Shown piece after piece: positions 39,052 through 48,532 of a stretch of 64,000 nucleotides of DNA (within the stretch, counting starts at the first letter, position 1; each line of letters starts with the position of its first letter). This DNA is from JACOZM01 sp035289385 (lineage in GTDB: Archaea; Nanobdellota; Nanobdellia; Woesearchaeales; GW2011-AR9). The stretch covers positions 6,185 to 70,184 of the forward strand of contig DATDXI010000066.1 in the NCBI GenBank assembly GCA_035289385.1, written 5' to 3'. A program made the position numbers and the translations under genes. The notes under the pieces were generated by a model. It made no database searches, was not told the DNA's origin, and was given only the letters and a program-made list of their open reading frames with translations.

Positions 39052-41391
39052 ATGGTGGAATTGATCATTACCGAGAAACCTTCTTCAGCAAAAAAAGTAG
39101 CGGAAGCTTTAGCGGAAGGGAAGCTTGACCAGAAACGGTCAAAACAGTCTTCCTATTATGAGTTGACTCATGGGGGGAAAAAAATTATCGTCACCTCTGC
39201 CGTCGGGCATTTGTATGGATTGGTTGAAGATAAAAGAAATGGTTGGAATTATCCGGTGTTTGACATCCGCTGGGAATCATCTGACAAGTCATCCAAGGAT
39301 CTAAAGTATGTTAAAGATTATATTGATACCATTACTTCCTTAGCAAAAAAATGCGATGAGTTTACGGTAGCGACGGACTATGATGTAGAGGGAGAAGTCA
39401 TAGGGTTAAATGTCGTTCGCTATACGTGCAGCCAGAAAGATGCCAACAGGATGAAGTTTTCCACTCTTACCAAGGGAGATCTCATTGAAGCTTATGACCA
39501 GAAAATGCATCATCTGGACTGGGGGCAGGCATTTGCCGGGGAGACAAGGCATAAATTAGATTGGTTTTATGGGATCAACTTAAGCCGTGCGTTAACTGCT
39601 TCCGTGAAAGCAGCAGGCAGCTTTAAAGTGATGTCTGCTGGAAGAGTGCAAGGGCCGGCATTAAAATTGTTGGTGGATAGAGAGCGGGAAATTCAAGCAT
39701 TTACGCCGGAACCCTATTGGGAAATTTATCTTGATGGTGATTATAAAAATCACGCTGTGGAAGCGAAACACATCAGCGATAAGATTACAGATAAGACAGA
39801 AGCGGAACGCATTTTGCAAGTTGTCAAAGGGAAGAAAGAAGCGGCAGTTAGCAAGGTCAGCAGGACGATACGGAATCAAGCTCCTCCGTATCCTTTTGAT
39901 TTAACCACCTTACAATCAGAATCATATGCCCAGTTTAAATTCACGCCAAAAGAGACATTAGAAATTGCCCAAAGTTTGTATCTTGCGGGAGTCACTTCTT
40001 ATCCCCGTACCAGCAGCCAGAAACTTGATCCAAAATTAGGCTTTAAAAAAATATTTACCGATTTAGCAAAACAGAGCATCTATGAAAAGATGTGCAAGGA
40101 ATTGCTGAAACTTCCCAAACTTCAGCCGAATGATGGGAAAAAGACGGACCCGGCACATCCGGCCATCTATCCCACTGGCCTTATGCCACAAGCTCTTAAA
40201 CCGAGAGAACAAAAGCTCTATGATCTTATCGTCAAGAGGTTTATGGCAACGTTTGCGGAGCCTGCTGTTCGGGAGACGATGGAAGTTATTCTTGCTGTCA
40301 ATAAGGAAGAATTTATTGCTAAAGGGACGAGAACGATTAAAGAAAACTGGCATGTGTTCTATAAGCCCTATGTGAGGCTGGATGAAATAACATTGCCGGA
40401 CATGAAGGAGGGCGAGCAAGTCACTGTTAAAGATATCCGGAAGGAAGACAAGGAGACGCAGCCTCCCAATCGCTTTAACCAGTCATCGATCATCAAAGAG
40501 CTTGAGAAAAGAAATCTGGGGACGAAAGCGACGAGGGCTGATATTCTTGATAGGCTATTCCAGCGAGGTTATATTGAAGGTGTGCAGATCAAAGTTATGA
40601 AGCTGGGGATGGAGACCATCGCCGTATTAGAGAAATATGCTCCGACTATCGTTGATGAGAAACTTACTGCCGATATAGAAGGAGAGCTGGAGAAGATTAG
40701 AGAAGGGAAACAGAAGCCGGAAGCGGTCTTAGGAAGGGCTAAAGATATTTTGACCGACTTATTGCAAGACTTTAAGAAAAAAGAAAAAGTTATCGGGAAG
40801 GATATTCTCCAGTCCGTTCGTGAAACTCAGGATGAGCAGAACCATATCGGTGAATGCCCGAAATGTAAAGGGAGATTGATGATCAAATTTGGGAAGTTTG
40901 GGAAATTTATCGCCTGTGACGGTTATCCTGCTTGTAAGGAGACATTTAAGATCCCTTCTACTGGGATGATCAAGAATTCTGAAAAAAAATGTGAAGCCTG
41001 TACGTATCCGATGATCAAGGTCATTCAGAAAGGGAAACGGCCACAGGAATTATGTATCAATCCTGCCTGTAAGAGCAAGATCCAGGCAACGAAAGCAGAA
41101 GCAAAATCGGACAAGAAATGCCCTAATTGCGGGAAGGAGATGCTCTTGCGAAAATCATTTTATGGCCAGTTCTGGGGCTGTAGCGGCTTTCCCAAGTGTA
41201 AGACGATTGAGAACATCGCCTCATCAGGGATGGAAAAGAAGCCTGTGGAGAAGAGCGGGGATACGTCGCTTGATAAGGCTGCTAATGTTGTATCTAAAGT
41301 TCCTGTTGATGATTCTTCTAAGGCTTTAGTGGATGATATTCAGAAGGTTTCTAAGAAAGCTGCTGGAAAGAAGAGTAGTTTGAAGAAGTAA
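39052..41391 (+). CDS. topA: DNA topoisomerase I (type IA)
   Basis: 779 aa from the ATG at 39052, which follows the TATA box TTTTTATAG (39020-39028) by about 27 bases; the frame is open upstream to 38803. Relaxes negative supercoils. Toprim domain: LIITEKPSSAKKVAEAL, with VATDYDVEGE carrying the DxD-type metal site. Catalytic tyrosine in SYPRTSSQKL near residue 320. C-terminal zinc ribbons: CPKCKGRLMIKFGKFGKFIA with CDGYPAC, then CEACTYP with CINPAC, then CPNCGKEM with CSGFPKC. A Lys/Ser tail follows. The protein has the archaeal topo I layout. Confidence 0.96.
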   Translation: MVELIITEKPSSAKKVAEALAEGKLDQKRSKQSSYYELTHGGKKIIVTSAVGHLYGLVEDKRNGWNYPVFDIRWESSDKSSKDLKYVKDYIDTITSLAKKCDEFTVATDYDVEGEVIGLNVVRYTCSQKDANRMKFSTLTKGDLIEAYDQKMHHLDWGQAFAGETRHKLDWFYGINLSRALTASVKAAGSFKVMSAGRVQGPALKLLVDREREIQAFTPEPYWEIYLDGDYKNHAVEAKHISDKITDKTEAERILQVVKGKKEAAVSKVSRTIRNQAPPYPFDLTTLQSESYAQFKFTPKETLEIAQSLYLAGVTSYPRTSSQKLDPKLGFKKIFTDLAKQSIYEKMCKELLKLPKLQPNDGKKTDPAHPAIYPTGLMPQALKPREQKLYDLIVKRFMATFAEPAVRETMEVILAVNKEEFIAKGTRTIKENWHVFYKPYVRLDEITLPDMKEGEQVTVKDIRKEDKETQPPNRFNQSSIIKELEKRNLGTKATRADILDRLFQRGYIEGVQIKVMKLGMETIAVLEKYAPTIVDEKLTADIEGELEKIREGKQKPEAVLGRAKDILTDLLQDFKKKEKVIGKDILQSVRETQDEQNHIGECPKCKGRLMIKFGKFGKFIACDGYPACKETFKIPSTGMIKNSEKKCEACTYPMIKVIQKGKRPQELCINPACKSKIQATKAEAKSDKKCPNCGKEMLLRKSFYGQFWGCSGFPKCKTIENIASSGMEKKPVEKSGDTSLDKAANVVSKVPVDDSSKALVDDIQKVSKKAAGKKSSLKK

Positions 41392-41531
41392 TTTGTGAAG
41401 ACGTAATTTTCTGAAGAAGTATTCTGTCCTTTATTCTGTGAAAATATGTACCTTATTCTGTAAAAAATCTGCCTTAAAGCATCTTCCTTTCATCTTGTTT
41501 CACCTTGTTTCAAGGATGAATTAAATATAAC

Positions 41532-41650
41532 CCTCTCTTCTAGATCCTTAGAAGTTTGGCGGATATCTGGTGAAGAGATTGCCGATTATCGTGAAGATAT
41601 TATCCGGATATCAACAATAGCAATGCAGAGATGCGTTGGGAGGAACGACA
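41532..41650 (+). promoter_or_regulatory. Long leader with a hairpin before the DUF5667-like gene
   Basis: The TATA box TTAAATATAAC (41521-41531) is about 120 bases before the ATG, so the leader is about 95 nt, unlike the leaderless neighbours. It holds an inverted repeat (GGATATCTGG at 41561-41570 with CCGGATATC at 41605-41613) and ends with a purine-rich GGGAGGAACGACA before the start. The rest of the 260-bp gap after topA is featureless A/T-rich sequence. Confidence 0.5.
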
Positions 41651-42829
41651 ATGAAAAAAATGATAGGCTTGTTCATGGCCATGTTGGTGGTGATGAGTTT
41701 TCCGCTGGCATTCGCTGAAGAACAAGATGTGGATGCTGCCCTTGAGGCAGCTGTGAATGCAGATGTAAGTGTAGATGGAGATGGAAGTGATAGTGGTGAA
41801 GAGACTGATGGCAGTACGGATGATCCGTCAACAGATGACGGGTCTGATGCAGGGTCTTCAGATGGCTCCACTGGTGATGGAACGGCAGATGGAGAAGGAG
41901 ATGAAACAGAAGATGGCAGCACTGATGGCGAAGATTCCAGTGACTCCGATGAGTCTACTGAGGACGGATCTGCTGACAGTGATGATTCAGCGGATGATGC
42001 TGAAGATTCAGGAGCAGATGACGCAACTGATGATGGTGCAGCTTCTGATGACGGCAATGCTACCGATGATGCCACAGAAGATGATGCTGGAGTGACGCCA
42101 GACAGTCCATTATGGGGAATCGAGCGAGCATTGGAAAGAATCGATTTGGCTTTAACCTTAAATAAATCAAAAAAGGCCAAGAAAGGGTTAGCGCATGCTC
42201 GTGAAAGGTTAGCTGAAGTGCAGTTGATGATCGCTGCTAAGAAAGCTCAGCATGCCGAAAAAGCTCAGCAAGCCCATGATGAAGATTTAGCTGGTGTTGA
42301 AGAAGCTGTTGATGACTTGGAAAGCGACGGGAACTCTGATGTAGCCGAAGAAGCGCTGGGTGAAGTGTCTGAAATTAGGGCGAATCTTGCTGCCCATGCG
42401 GCAAAAGTTGCTGAAGTCAAAGATAGAATCCTTGCTAAGCAGAGAGCAAAGATGACCCCAGAGCAGATTGCTCATCTGGAAAAAGTCTTTGGAAAGATAA
42501 AAGCTAAGGCTGTAGAAAGTGAGCAGAAAGCTTCTGCAAAGCGCGAGAAGGTAAAAACGAAGCTCAAAGCTTTAGGCGAGCTGACAGATGAGCAAGTTGA
42601 TGAGCTTGTCCAGAAGGTCGAGAAACGAACAAAATCCCAAAAGGACGGCAAAGAAGTTGAAGTCCGAGAGCGTTCCAAGGTTGATGTGAAAGATGGAAAA
42701 GCTGAAGTGAAGCAAGAGATCCGGGCAAAAGTAAAAGCTGACCTTGGTGAAGGGAAAGTAACGGGTAAAGCGACAGGCTCTGGCTCCGCTGGATCGAAAG
42801 GCGGGTCGGGAAAATCTGGCCGAGATTAA
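41651..42829 (+). CDS. Secreted acidic protein with DUF5667-like helical domain
   Basis: 392 aa from the ATG at 41651. The signal peptide is KKMIGLFMAMLVVMSFPLAF-AEE. Residues 30-145 are an Asp/Ser/Gly/Thr-rich low-complexity region (DGDGSDSGEETDGSTDDPST). A helical region from about 150 starts TPDSPLWGIERALERIDLAL and then has long coiled-coil helices rich in Lys, Glu and Ala, with a basic tail (TGKATGSGSAGSKGGSGKSG). The SPLWGIERALE start is what I recognise as DUF5667-like, found on many DPANN surface proteins. Probably a cell-surface or extracellular protein; function unknown. Confidence 0.78.
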   Translation: MKKMIGLFMAMLVVMSFPLAFAEEQDVDAALEAAVNADVSVDGDGSDSGEETDGSTDDPSTDDGSDAGSSDGSTGDGTADGEGDETEDGSTDGEDSSDSDESTEDGSADSDDSADDAEDSGADDATDDGAASDDGNATDDATEDDAGVTPDSPLWGIERALERIDLALTLNKSKKAKKGLAHARERLAEVQLMIAAKKAQHAEKAQQAHDEDLAGVEEAVDDLESDGNSDVAEEALGEVSEIRANLAAHAAKVAEVKDRILAKQRAKMTPEQIAHLEKVFGKIKAKAVESEQKASAKREKVKTKLKALGELTDEQVDELVQKVEKRTKSQKDGKEVEVRERSKVDVKDGKAEVKQEIRAKVKADLGEGKVTGKATGSGSAGSKGGSGKSGRD

Positions 42830-42981
42830 GCCAACACGTTTTTTTTCTTTTTTTTCATATTTTTTTTTGGTTGTTCTCTCTGTTGTTCTCTGAGGTTGTC
42901 CAGTTAAATGGTTCTCTTTTTGTATTTGGCCTCTTTCCTGAAAAATGAGAGCATAATCTATTTAAATGGGTTAAGCTGTGA

Positions 42982-43332
42982 ATGGTTATGGATATTGAAC
43001 TGCAAGAATTTGCTATGCCGGCTGTCAAGGTTGTCTTAACAGATAATGGGAAGGAAATCGGCCGGGGCTTTCTTTATATCATGAAAAATGAGCTTCATCA
43101 ACAGCCGGGTAAGCAGTCTTTGGTGGGCTATATTGAAGATGTTTTTCTGGATGAGGAATATCGAAAGCAGCAATTAGGAAAAAAGATTGTTGAGAAAATC
43201 ATTGATGAAGCAAAGAAAAGAGGCTGTTATAAGCTGATCGGAACATCACGGTATGGCCGGGATAAATTACATGCCTATTATGAAAGCATGGGATTTAAGG
43301 ATCACGGCAAGGAATTTAGGTTAGATCTGTAG
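42982..43332 (+). CDS. GNAT-family N-acetyltransferase
   Basis: 116 aa, single small GNAT domain. Signature: YIEDVFLDEEYRKQQLGKKI (motif A with the acetyl-CoA-binding loop RxxQLGKK), then GTSRYGRDKLHAYYESMGFK (motif B). Substrate unknown. The TATA-like TATTTAAATG (42958-42967) is about 20 bases before the ATG. Convergent with the cysteine-cluster gene 43340-43987, seven bases apart. Confidence 0.88.
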   Translation: MVMDIELQEFAMPAVKVVLTDNGKEIGRGFLYIMKNELHQQPGKQSLVGYIEDVFLDEEYRKQQLGKKIVEKIIDEAKKRGCYKLIGTSRYGRDKLHAYYESMGFKDHGKEFRLDL

Positions 43333-43339
43333 ATCATTT

Positions 43340-43987
43340 TTATTGAGATAATTTATCATTAGACAATTTGTCAAAATCATGATATAATCTCTGCATGAAT
43401 TCTTCTAGACTCTCCTCCTGATTCTCTTCGTTATTTCCCCTTTTATTTTCAAAATGGTAAAAGACCTTCTTGAAGAGCTGCTGGAAGTTTTTTTCTGCTA
43501 CTCTTGGATGCTCTTTTAACTTGATGATAAATGTATTCCAATCTTCTGTTAGTTGATTGAAGGGAGTGACTCCTTGCTCTTCCGCCCATTCGGCAAATGA
43601 TTGTTTTTTATTGCTCTCAAACCCTGGGCTTGGGAAATTTGATAGTAAATAATGGATCTTTTCATCATTATAGAATCTGCCTACTGGAAATAGCCGACAT
43701 CGGATCGGCCGGAATTTATAGATGGTGCAGAGATTTTCCTTGTCTTTAAACTTGCAGCCAAAGCGGTTATGCAATAGGCAGCGGACGATATGGGTTTCGT
43801 CGATAGTAAAGAGGGAGTACTTCTGGTGAAATTCTTCGGTGGAGAGATGAAGATTGTCGCAGATCAGCTTGATGTCAAAAGGATAAAGGCCGATCATCGT
43901 GCTGTCACAGCACTTTCCACATTTGGTGCATTTAAACTTGAATTTGTTATGTGCTTCCTTCGCTTCGAGAGGTAAGGGCAGTTCCAT
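43340..43987 (-). CDS. YkgJ-type cysteine cluster protein
   Basis: 215 aa. Cysteines: KCTKCGKCCDST (residues 19-28), CDNL, RCLLHNRFGCKF, LCTIYKFRPIRCRLFPVGRF. It is the longer form of the YkgJ/UPF0153 family, predicted to bind metal or an Fe-S cluster. The C-terminus is charged and helical (NKRGNNEENQEESLEEFMQR). Not in an operon with dphB, which begins 830 bases away; function unknown. Confidence 0.85.
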   Translation of the reverse strand: MELPLPLEAKEAHNKFKFKCTKCGKCCDSTMIGLYPFDIKLICDNLHLSTEEFHQKYSLFTIDETHIVRCLLHNRFGCKFKDKENLCTIYKFRPIRCRLFPVGRFYNDEKIHYLLSNFPSPGFESNKKQSFAEWAEEQGVTPFNQLTEDWNTFIIKLKEHPRVAEKNFQQLFKKVFYHFENKRGNNEENQEESLEEFMQRLYHDFDKLSNDKLSQ

Positions 43988-44031
43988 GATGTGTTAAATA
44001 TTCTTTTTTATTTTTTTTGTCGATATGAACT

Positions 44032-44802
44032 CTATTTTTTCTCTTTCTTCACTTTCCACAACTTTAGCATCTCCTCTTCCATGAAATGCATCTTGGCCGG
44101 GAAAATCAAGCAATAGGGTGGCTGACCAAAATCGATGGTTTTTATCTCTGCCAATTTTCCAACTTTGATGATGTTATCACTGCCGATCCTAGCGCAGCCT
44201 ACGACGAGAAGATTATCATGGATGACTCCTTCCTGTTTCACTTTTTCGATCTCTTCCAAACGTTCAATCGCTTCTTTTATCGTCATGAACTTATTTTTTT
44301 CTGGGTGAAGATCCAGCAGACAGAGCGTATGCATGTTCAGCAATGAATTTTCCCTCATGACCATATAGGGCGTCTCCAGATGAGGCACATAATCTTTGAA
44401 CGGAATAGATATTGTCTTGCCATATTTGTAGATCTCTAATCCTACCCTGCCCACAGCAGTGATGATGGAAGCGTTGTTGATGATCTCTACATCCACGCCT
44501 TTTTCTTTTGCCAAGCGGAACAATTCTACGTGTGTCGTGGCAGAAAATGGATCGCCGATGACTAAGAAAGCAACATCTTTTTTTTGTGCTTCCTCAACAA
44601 TCTTTTCTGCTCCCTGTTCGGCAGTTTCTCTGTTGGCGAGAGTTATCTTTTTGAGGTAGAACCGTTCCAGGTCTTCATAAGAGCATTGCAGTTTAGAAGT
44701 ATAATTCTCCAGATAGATCTTGTCACATTTTCTGACAGCTTCCAGACCTTTGACGGTGATATCTTTTTCATTTCCTAAGCCGAGACCGATGATATAGAGC
44801 AT
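44032..44802 (-). CDS. dphB: Diphthine synthase
   Basis: 256 aa. A SAM-dependent methylase making diphthine on elongation factor 2. Family blocks: LYIIGLGLGNEKDITVKGLE at the start, ENYTSKLQCSYEDLERFY, FLVIGDPFSATTHVELFRLA (the GDPFxATTH signature), IINNASIITAVGRVGLEIYK and the lid YGKTISIPFKDYVP. Length and order are standard for the archaeal enzyme. It implies that the cell modifies EF-2 with diphthamide; the other pathway genes are not in the window. Confidence 0.96.
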   Translation of the reverse strand: MLYIIGLGLGNEKDITVKGLEAVRKCDKIYLENYTSKLQCSYEDLERFYLKKITLANRETAEQGAEKIVEEAQKKDVAFLVIGDPFSATTHVELFRLAKEKGVDVEIINNASIITAVGRVGLEIYKYGKTISIPFKDYVPHLETPYMVMRENSLLNMHTLCLLDLHPEKNKFMTIKEAIERLEEIEKVKQEGVIHDNLLVVGCARIGSDNIIKVGKLAEIKTIDFGQPPYCLIFPAKMHFMEEEMLKLWKVKKEKK

Positions 44803-44891
44803 GATTCACTCTTTTATTCTTGTTCATATAAACCTTTGTGTACAGTAATGAGTTACCATCTGTAATGAATAGGGTTAAATCCCCTTAATCT

Positions 44892-46565
44892 TTAAATCAC
44901 CTTGACCATATACGGTCCTTCTTTTTCATATCCCAGCTTTCTATAATATTCTTTGACGCCAACACCAGAAATGACAATCATCTTTTTCTTGCCCTGAGAT
45001 AGAGCAATCTCTTCTGCTTTCTGCATCAGCTTCTTGCCCCAGCCTTTATGCTGCACTAAACCTTCTTCTCCTATAGCTGTTGCTGTGCCATAAACATGCA
45101 GTTCTCGGATCAAGGCAGAACCTTCCACTATTTCTGGACGGAGATATTCTTTAGGAAAGCGTAGCCGACAGAAGCCGATCAGCAGGTCTTGGCTCTTCTC
45201 TTCAGCAGAAATAAAAAATTCTTTTCCTCCGGAAGCAAGGTACTCTTGCACGCTGATAGTGATGCTGTTCCATTGGATGTCTTTGCCTTTGGGTTCCCGG
45301 CAGCGGATACATCGACAATGGATCTTCTGTGTTTCAAACATATGTTGGCGTAAATTGGTTCTATCAACACCAGCTTCCCAGTATTTGGTGGGAACATCTC
45401 TCTGGACTCTTTGAATTCGGCAATATTCTGGAACAGATTGTTTCCATTCTGCTATCCTTGATGATGCTTCTTCGGTGGTGATAGGTACAAACAGCCCTTT
45501 CTTCCATTGGTGGTAGAGTGCCGTTCCCGGACCGACCATGCAGGGATACATCTTGATCATATCGGGCTTATATCCTTCGTCAGTAAACAACTCTTTCATG
45601 CCATGGAGATCCCTAGTTCTGTCTGTCAATGGCAAACCCGGCATGTAATGAATATTTATTTTCAATCCTAGATCTCTTAAAATTTGAATAGATCTTTTTG
45701 AATCAGCAGAATCATGGCCACGATGAACTTCTTTAAGGACATCATCATATACTGACTGGATGCCCAGCTCTACTCTGGTGCAGCCTTGACGCAACATCTC
45801 ATTGCCATGCTCTAAGAAACCCCAGTCGGGCTTTGTCTCGATGCATAAGGCTACACATCGCACATTTGCCGTTTCATTCTTGAGCTGTTCCTGCTCTAAT
45901 GTTGTCTGCGTGGCATGTTTTACCAGTAATGCTTTCTGCTTGATCTTTGTTTCCCTTTCTTGATCATGCATCTCTCCGGGAAGCTCAAAAAATTCTTTGA
46001 ATTTCAGATAATCAAAATCTCCTTGATGGAAGAAAAGATCAGAAAAATCATTCATCGCCTTGAACGTATCGTAGATAAATTGCTCTTGGTATGTTTTCTC
46101 TGTTGCCGTAAATGTTCCCCCCATGACAATAATTTCCACTTTATCAAAGGCCTGGCCGAGCAAGACATATTGCTGCAGTCGGTTAAAAACTTGTAGGTAA
46201 GCATCATAATCATTTCGCATTCCCCTCATTGTTGCTGGTTCATGACCAGTATATGACTGAGGAACATCTCCCCAGGGGCTATTTAATCCGCCGGGGCAGA
46301 AGGTACATTTTCCATGAGGGCATTTGTCTGGCTTGGTCATCAGCGCTACGGGGGCGACACCAGAGATGGTTCTTGTCGGTTTTGTAAGAAGTTTTTTTCG
46401 TAATACGGCCATCTCCTGCTCGGGAGCATGCATCAAGACATCGATGTTTGTAGGAATTCTCTTGAGCCTGTGCTTCAATGCAGCAGCTCTTTTTACTTTA
46501 GCCCATTCTTTTTCCTGATAGGTGTTCTGCCGTACTTCCTGCAAGAGCTCTTCATAAAATGCCAT
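44892..46565 (-). CDS. elp3: Elp3-type tRNA uridine-34 modifying enzyme (radical SAM and GNAT)
   Basis: 557 aa. Makes the 5-carboxymethyl group on U34 of tRNAs. N-terminal tRNA-binding segment, then a radical SAM domain with TKPDKCPHGKCTFCPGGLNS near residue 78, IVMGGTFTA and GCTRVELGIQSVYDDVLKEV. A zinc-binding Cys cluster (KIHCRCIRCREP) follows and a C-terminal acetyltransferase domain (ELHVYGTATAIGEEGLVQHK, GWGKKLMQKAEEI, YYRKLGYEKEGPYMVK). All parts are complete. Standalone archaeal type; no Elongator partners are present. Confidence 0.96.
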   Translation of the reverse strand: MAFYEELLQEVRQNTYQEKEWAKVKRAAALKHRLKRIPTNIDVLMHAPEQEMAVLRKKLLTKPTRTISGVAPVALMTKPDKCPHGKCTFCPGGLNSPWGDVPQSYTGHEPATMRGMRNDYDAYLQVFNRLQQYVLLGQAFDKVEIIVMGGTFTATEKTYQEQFIYDTFKAMNDFSDLFFHQGDFDYLKFKEFFELPGEMHDQERETKIKQKALLVKHATQTTLEQEQLKNETANVRCVALCIETKPDWGFLEHGNEMLRQGCTRVELGIQSVYDDVLKEVHRGHDSADSKRSIQILRDLGLKINIHYMPGLPLTDRTRDLHGMKELFTDEGYKPDMIKMYPCMVGPGTALYHQWKKGLFVPITTEEASSRIAEWKQSVPEYCRIQRVQRDVPTKYWEAGVDRTNLRQHMFETQKIHCRCIRCREPKGKDIQWNSITISVQEYLASGGKEFFISAEEKSQDLLIGFCRLRFPKEYLRPEIVEGSALIRELHVYGTATAIGEEGLVQHKGWGKKLMQKAEEIALSQGKKKMIVISGVGVKEYYRKLGYEKEGPYMVKVI

Positions 46566-46724
46566 ATCTTTGCCTATTTCAAGCCTCTTTTTTAAGACTT
46601 TCTTGAGAAATGTGATCGTTATTTTTGTCTTTGTAGTGATGGATAGCGCTCAATATCTGTATTTCCCTCTACCTCTCATTTTTTGCCGTAAGATTTATAA
46701 ATACTTAACGATAGTTAATCTCTT

Positions 46725-47321
46725 ATGGTCATGGCAAAACAAGTATCAAAAACCGTTCAATTAAAGGAAGTTGAGCAAGCTATTACAGAAGAGACTACCA
46801 TAGGAGATGTCGTCAAGAATTATCCAGAAGTAGTTGACACGTTGTTAAGCTTCGGCGTGCATTGCGTCGGCTGCCATGTTTCGGAATGGGAAGCTTTAGG
46901 TGATGGTTTACGCGGTCACGGCATGGAGGAAGAAGAAGTACAAAGTGCTATTGCAACCTTAAATAAAGTAGTTGAAGAGCATAAGTCGGAGAGTAAGCAA
47001 GGGAATAATTTCACTTTTACCGGATTAGCATTACAAAAAATAAAAGAAGTGCTGAAGAAAGAGAAGAAAGCAGGGTTGAGGATAAAAGTGGAGCATGGTG
47101 GCTGTGCTGGATTTAGTTATGGGTTTAGCCTTACCAGCACTCCAAAAGAGGATGAGCAGGTCGTGGAAGAAGCTGGCGTGAAAGTCTTTGTCAGCCCGTT
47201 CTCGTTAGAGAAGATGAAAGGATCGACGATCGATTATGTTGATGGCTTGCAGGGTGCTGGATTTAAAGTAAGTAATCCTAATGCGAAGAGGAGCTGCGGC
47301 TGTGGCAATAGTTTCGGGTAG
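46725..47321 (+). CDS. DUF1858 domain fused to an A-type Fe-S carrier (IscA/SufA/ErpA)
   Basis: 198 aa. Residues 12-75 match DUF1858 (TIGDVVKNYPEVVDTLLSFG then VHCVGCHVSEWEALGDGLRG), with a CxxC-type HCVGCH site. Residues 95-198 are a HesB/IscA fold (FTGLALQKIKEVLKKEKKAG, LRIKVEHGGCAGFSYGFSLT) with the three expected cysteines in GGCAGF and CGCG at the C-terminus. The fold carries Fe-S clusters to target proteins. The TATA box GATTTATAAATAC (46690-46702) supports the ATG at 46725 or the one at 46731. Confidence 0.9.
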   Translation: MVMAKQVSKTVQLKEVEQAITEETTIGDVVKNYPEVVDTLLSFGVHCVGCHVSEWEALGDGLRGHGMEEEEVQSAIATLNKVVEEHKSESKQGNNFTFTGLALQKIKEVLKKEKKAGLRIKVEHGGCAGFSYGFSLTSTPKEDEQVVEEAGVKVFVSPFSLEKMKGSTIDYVDGLQGAGFKVSNPNAKRSCGCGNSFG

Positions 47322-47336
47322 TGTTCTGGAGATTTC

Positions 47337-47996
47337 ATGCAAGATAAAGATTTAGATGCTATTGTTTTTTTAGTTGAACATGGTCATGAGCTTGCGTTAG
47401 AAGGAGATCTTCATGTCAAAGAACTGTTGGCATTATTGGATTATGGGCTGAATGGATCTGCTGATGGCACTTCTGAAAAACTATCAATAGCTCTTCGCCA
47501 GCATGTCGTTATGAGCAGTTATCAGTATTCTCCGACACCATATGATCAAGAAGTAGCCCAGATGCTTCTTCAACAAGCTGAGCCAGATCTTCAAGCATAT
47601 CTTCGGCGTCTTCCTCCTGTTATTCGTGATGCTGAAGAGGTTTTTGGTGATACTATTGTGGATAATGCCTTTCTGCATAGAGCTTATATGGGAATGGTAG
47701 AAGTGGTGATCGCGGAGACGCAAGAGGAGATTCTTCATTATCAGCGAAAGATCGCTGCAGCTGGAGATATTTTAGAAACAGACCTTTTAGATACACATAG
47801 AATTTATCGTCGTATGAAAGCAAGGGGAGAAGATCCTAATGCTCCAGAAGATCGGCCTTGGCAGGAAATCATGCAAGAATTTTTACAGGTTGAGGAAGAA
47901 CGCTTGCCGGCGCTGCGTCTTTACCGTGAAGAATTGATGAAAGGATTAGATCGGGGAGAATACGTTTTAAGGTTGCCGGCTGTACGAGGGGTTTAG
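47337..47996 (+). CDS. Hypothetical helical protein
   Basis: 219 aa, all-helical. VFLVEHGHELALEGDLHVKE and LLALLDYGLNGSADGTSEKL open it, then YDQEVAQMLLQQAEPDLQAY, FLHRAYMGMVEVVIAETQEE and a charged end. No signal or membrane helix. It starts 15 bases after the Fe-S carrier gene, so the two are probably co-transcribed. Not recognised. Confidence 0.65.
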   Translation: MQDKDLDAIVFLVEHGHELALEGDLHVKELLALLDYGLNGSADGTSEKLSIALRQHVVMSSYQYSPTPYDQEVAQMLLQQAEPDLQAYLRRLPPVIRDAEEVFGDTIVDNAFLHRAYMGMVEVVIAETQEEILHYQRKIAAAGDILETDLLDTHRIYRRMKARGEDPNAPEDRPWQEIMQEFLQVEEERLPALRLYREELMKGLDRGEYVLRLPAVRGV

Positions 47997-48092
47997 GTGG
48001 TTAATCCTATTGCCTTTAGCAAGAGATGCATCAGCAACTTTTTTCTTTTCAAACCAAAAAATATTTATACTTCTGAGTAGTTACTATATTTT

Positions 48093-48419
48093 ATGGGTCT
48101 TTACCATCATTTAAGGGCAGCTGCAGTTTATGCAGCACTAACTATTCCTATTTGGGTTCCTCTAGCAGTAGGTGGAGTAAAAGTAGCCCAGTCAGAAAGA
48201 ATAGATGGATATAGTGTCCGTCAAGCGAATATTGGCCGTTGTGATGATGATGGATTGACTTGCACCTATTGGAGTGATAGCAATGGTGATGGGCAGTTTG
48301 ATACAAAACAAAGAGCAATATTAATGCCACCGGCAAGAAGCCCTTCACTTATTGTTGATGTGCCGTTTAGAGAAGAAGATAGAAGATTAACAGACAGTTT
48401 AGTTGCACGGTTGAAGTAA
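48093..48419 (+). CDS. Small single-helix exported protein with EF-hand-like loop
   Basis: 108 aa. N-terminal helix AAAVYAALTIPIWVPLAVGG acts as a signal or anchor. The outer part has a CysX6Cys pair (RCDDDGLTCTYW) and DSNGDGQFD, which has the spacing of a dockerin/EF-hand calcium loop. The TATA box ATATTTATACT (48061-48071) lies 25-30 bases before the ATG. It resembles in layout the product at 13111-13470. Function unknown. Confidence 0.68.
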   Translation: MGLYHHLRAAAVYAALTIPIWVPLAVGGVKVAQSERIDGYSVRQANIGRCDDDGLTCTYWSDSNGDGQFDTKQRAILMPPARSPSLIVDVPFREEDRRLTDSLVARLK

Positions 48420-48532
48420 ATTTTTCTTCTAGAATTTCTCTTTGCCTCATTTATGGCAGTATTATCCTACTTAACTTTCTTTAGCCTCTTCCATCAAAAT
48501 ATATATAAAAGCAATAAGATTTTCTGCCTTAA

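Noticed and set aside
41611..42180. Antisense Ser/Pro-rich frame opposite the acidic secreted protein
   Set aside because: It is the complement of Asp/Ser codons (GAT, TCT) and lacks a start region with a promoter.
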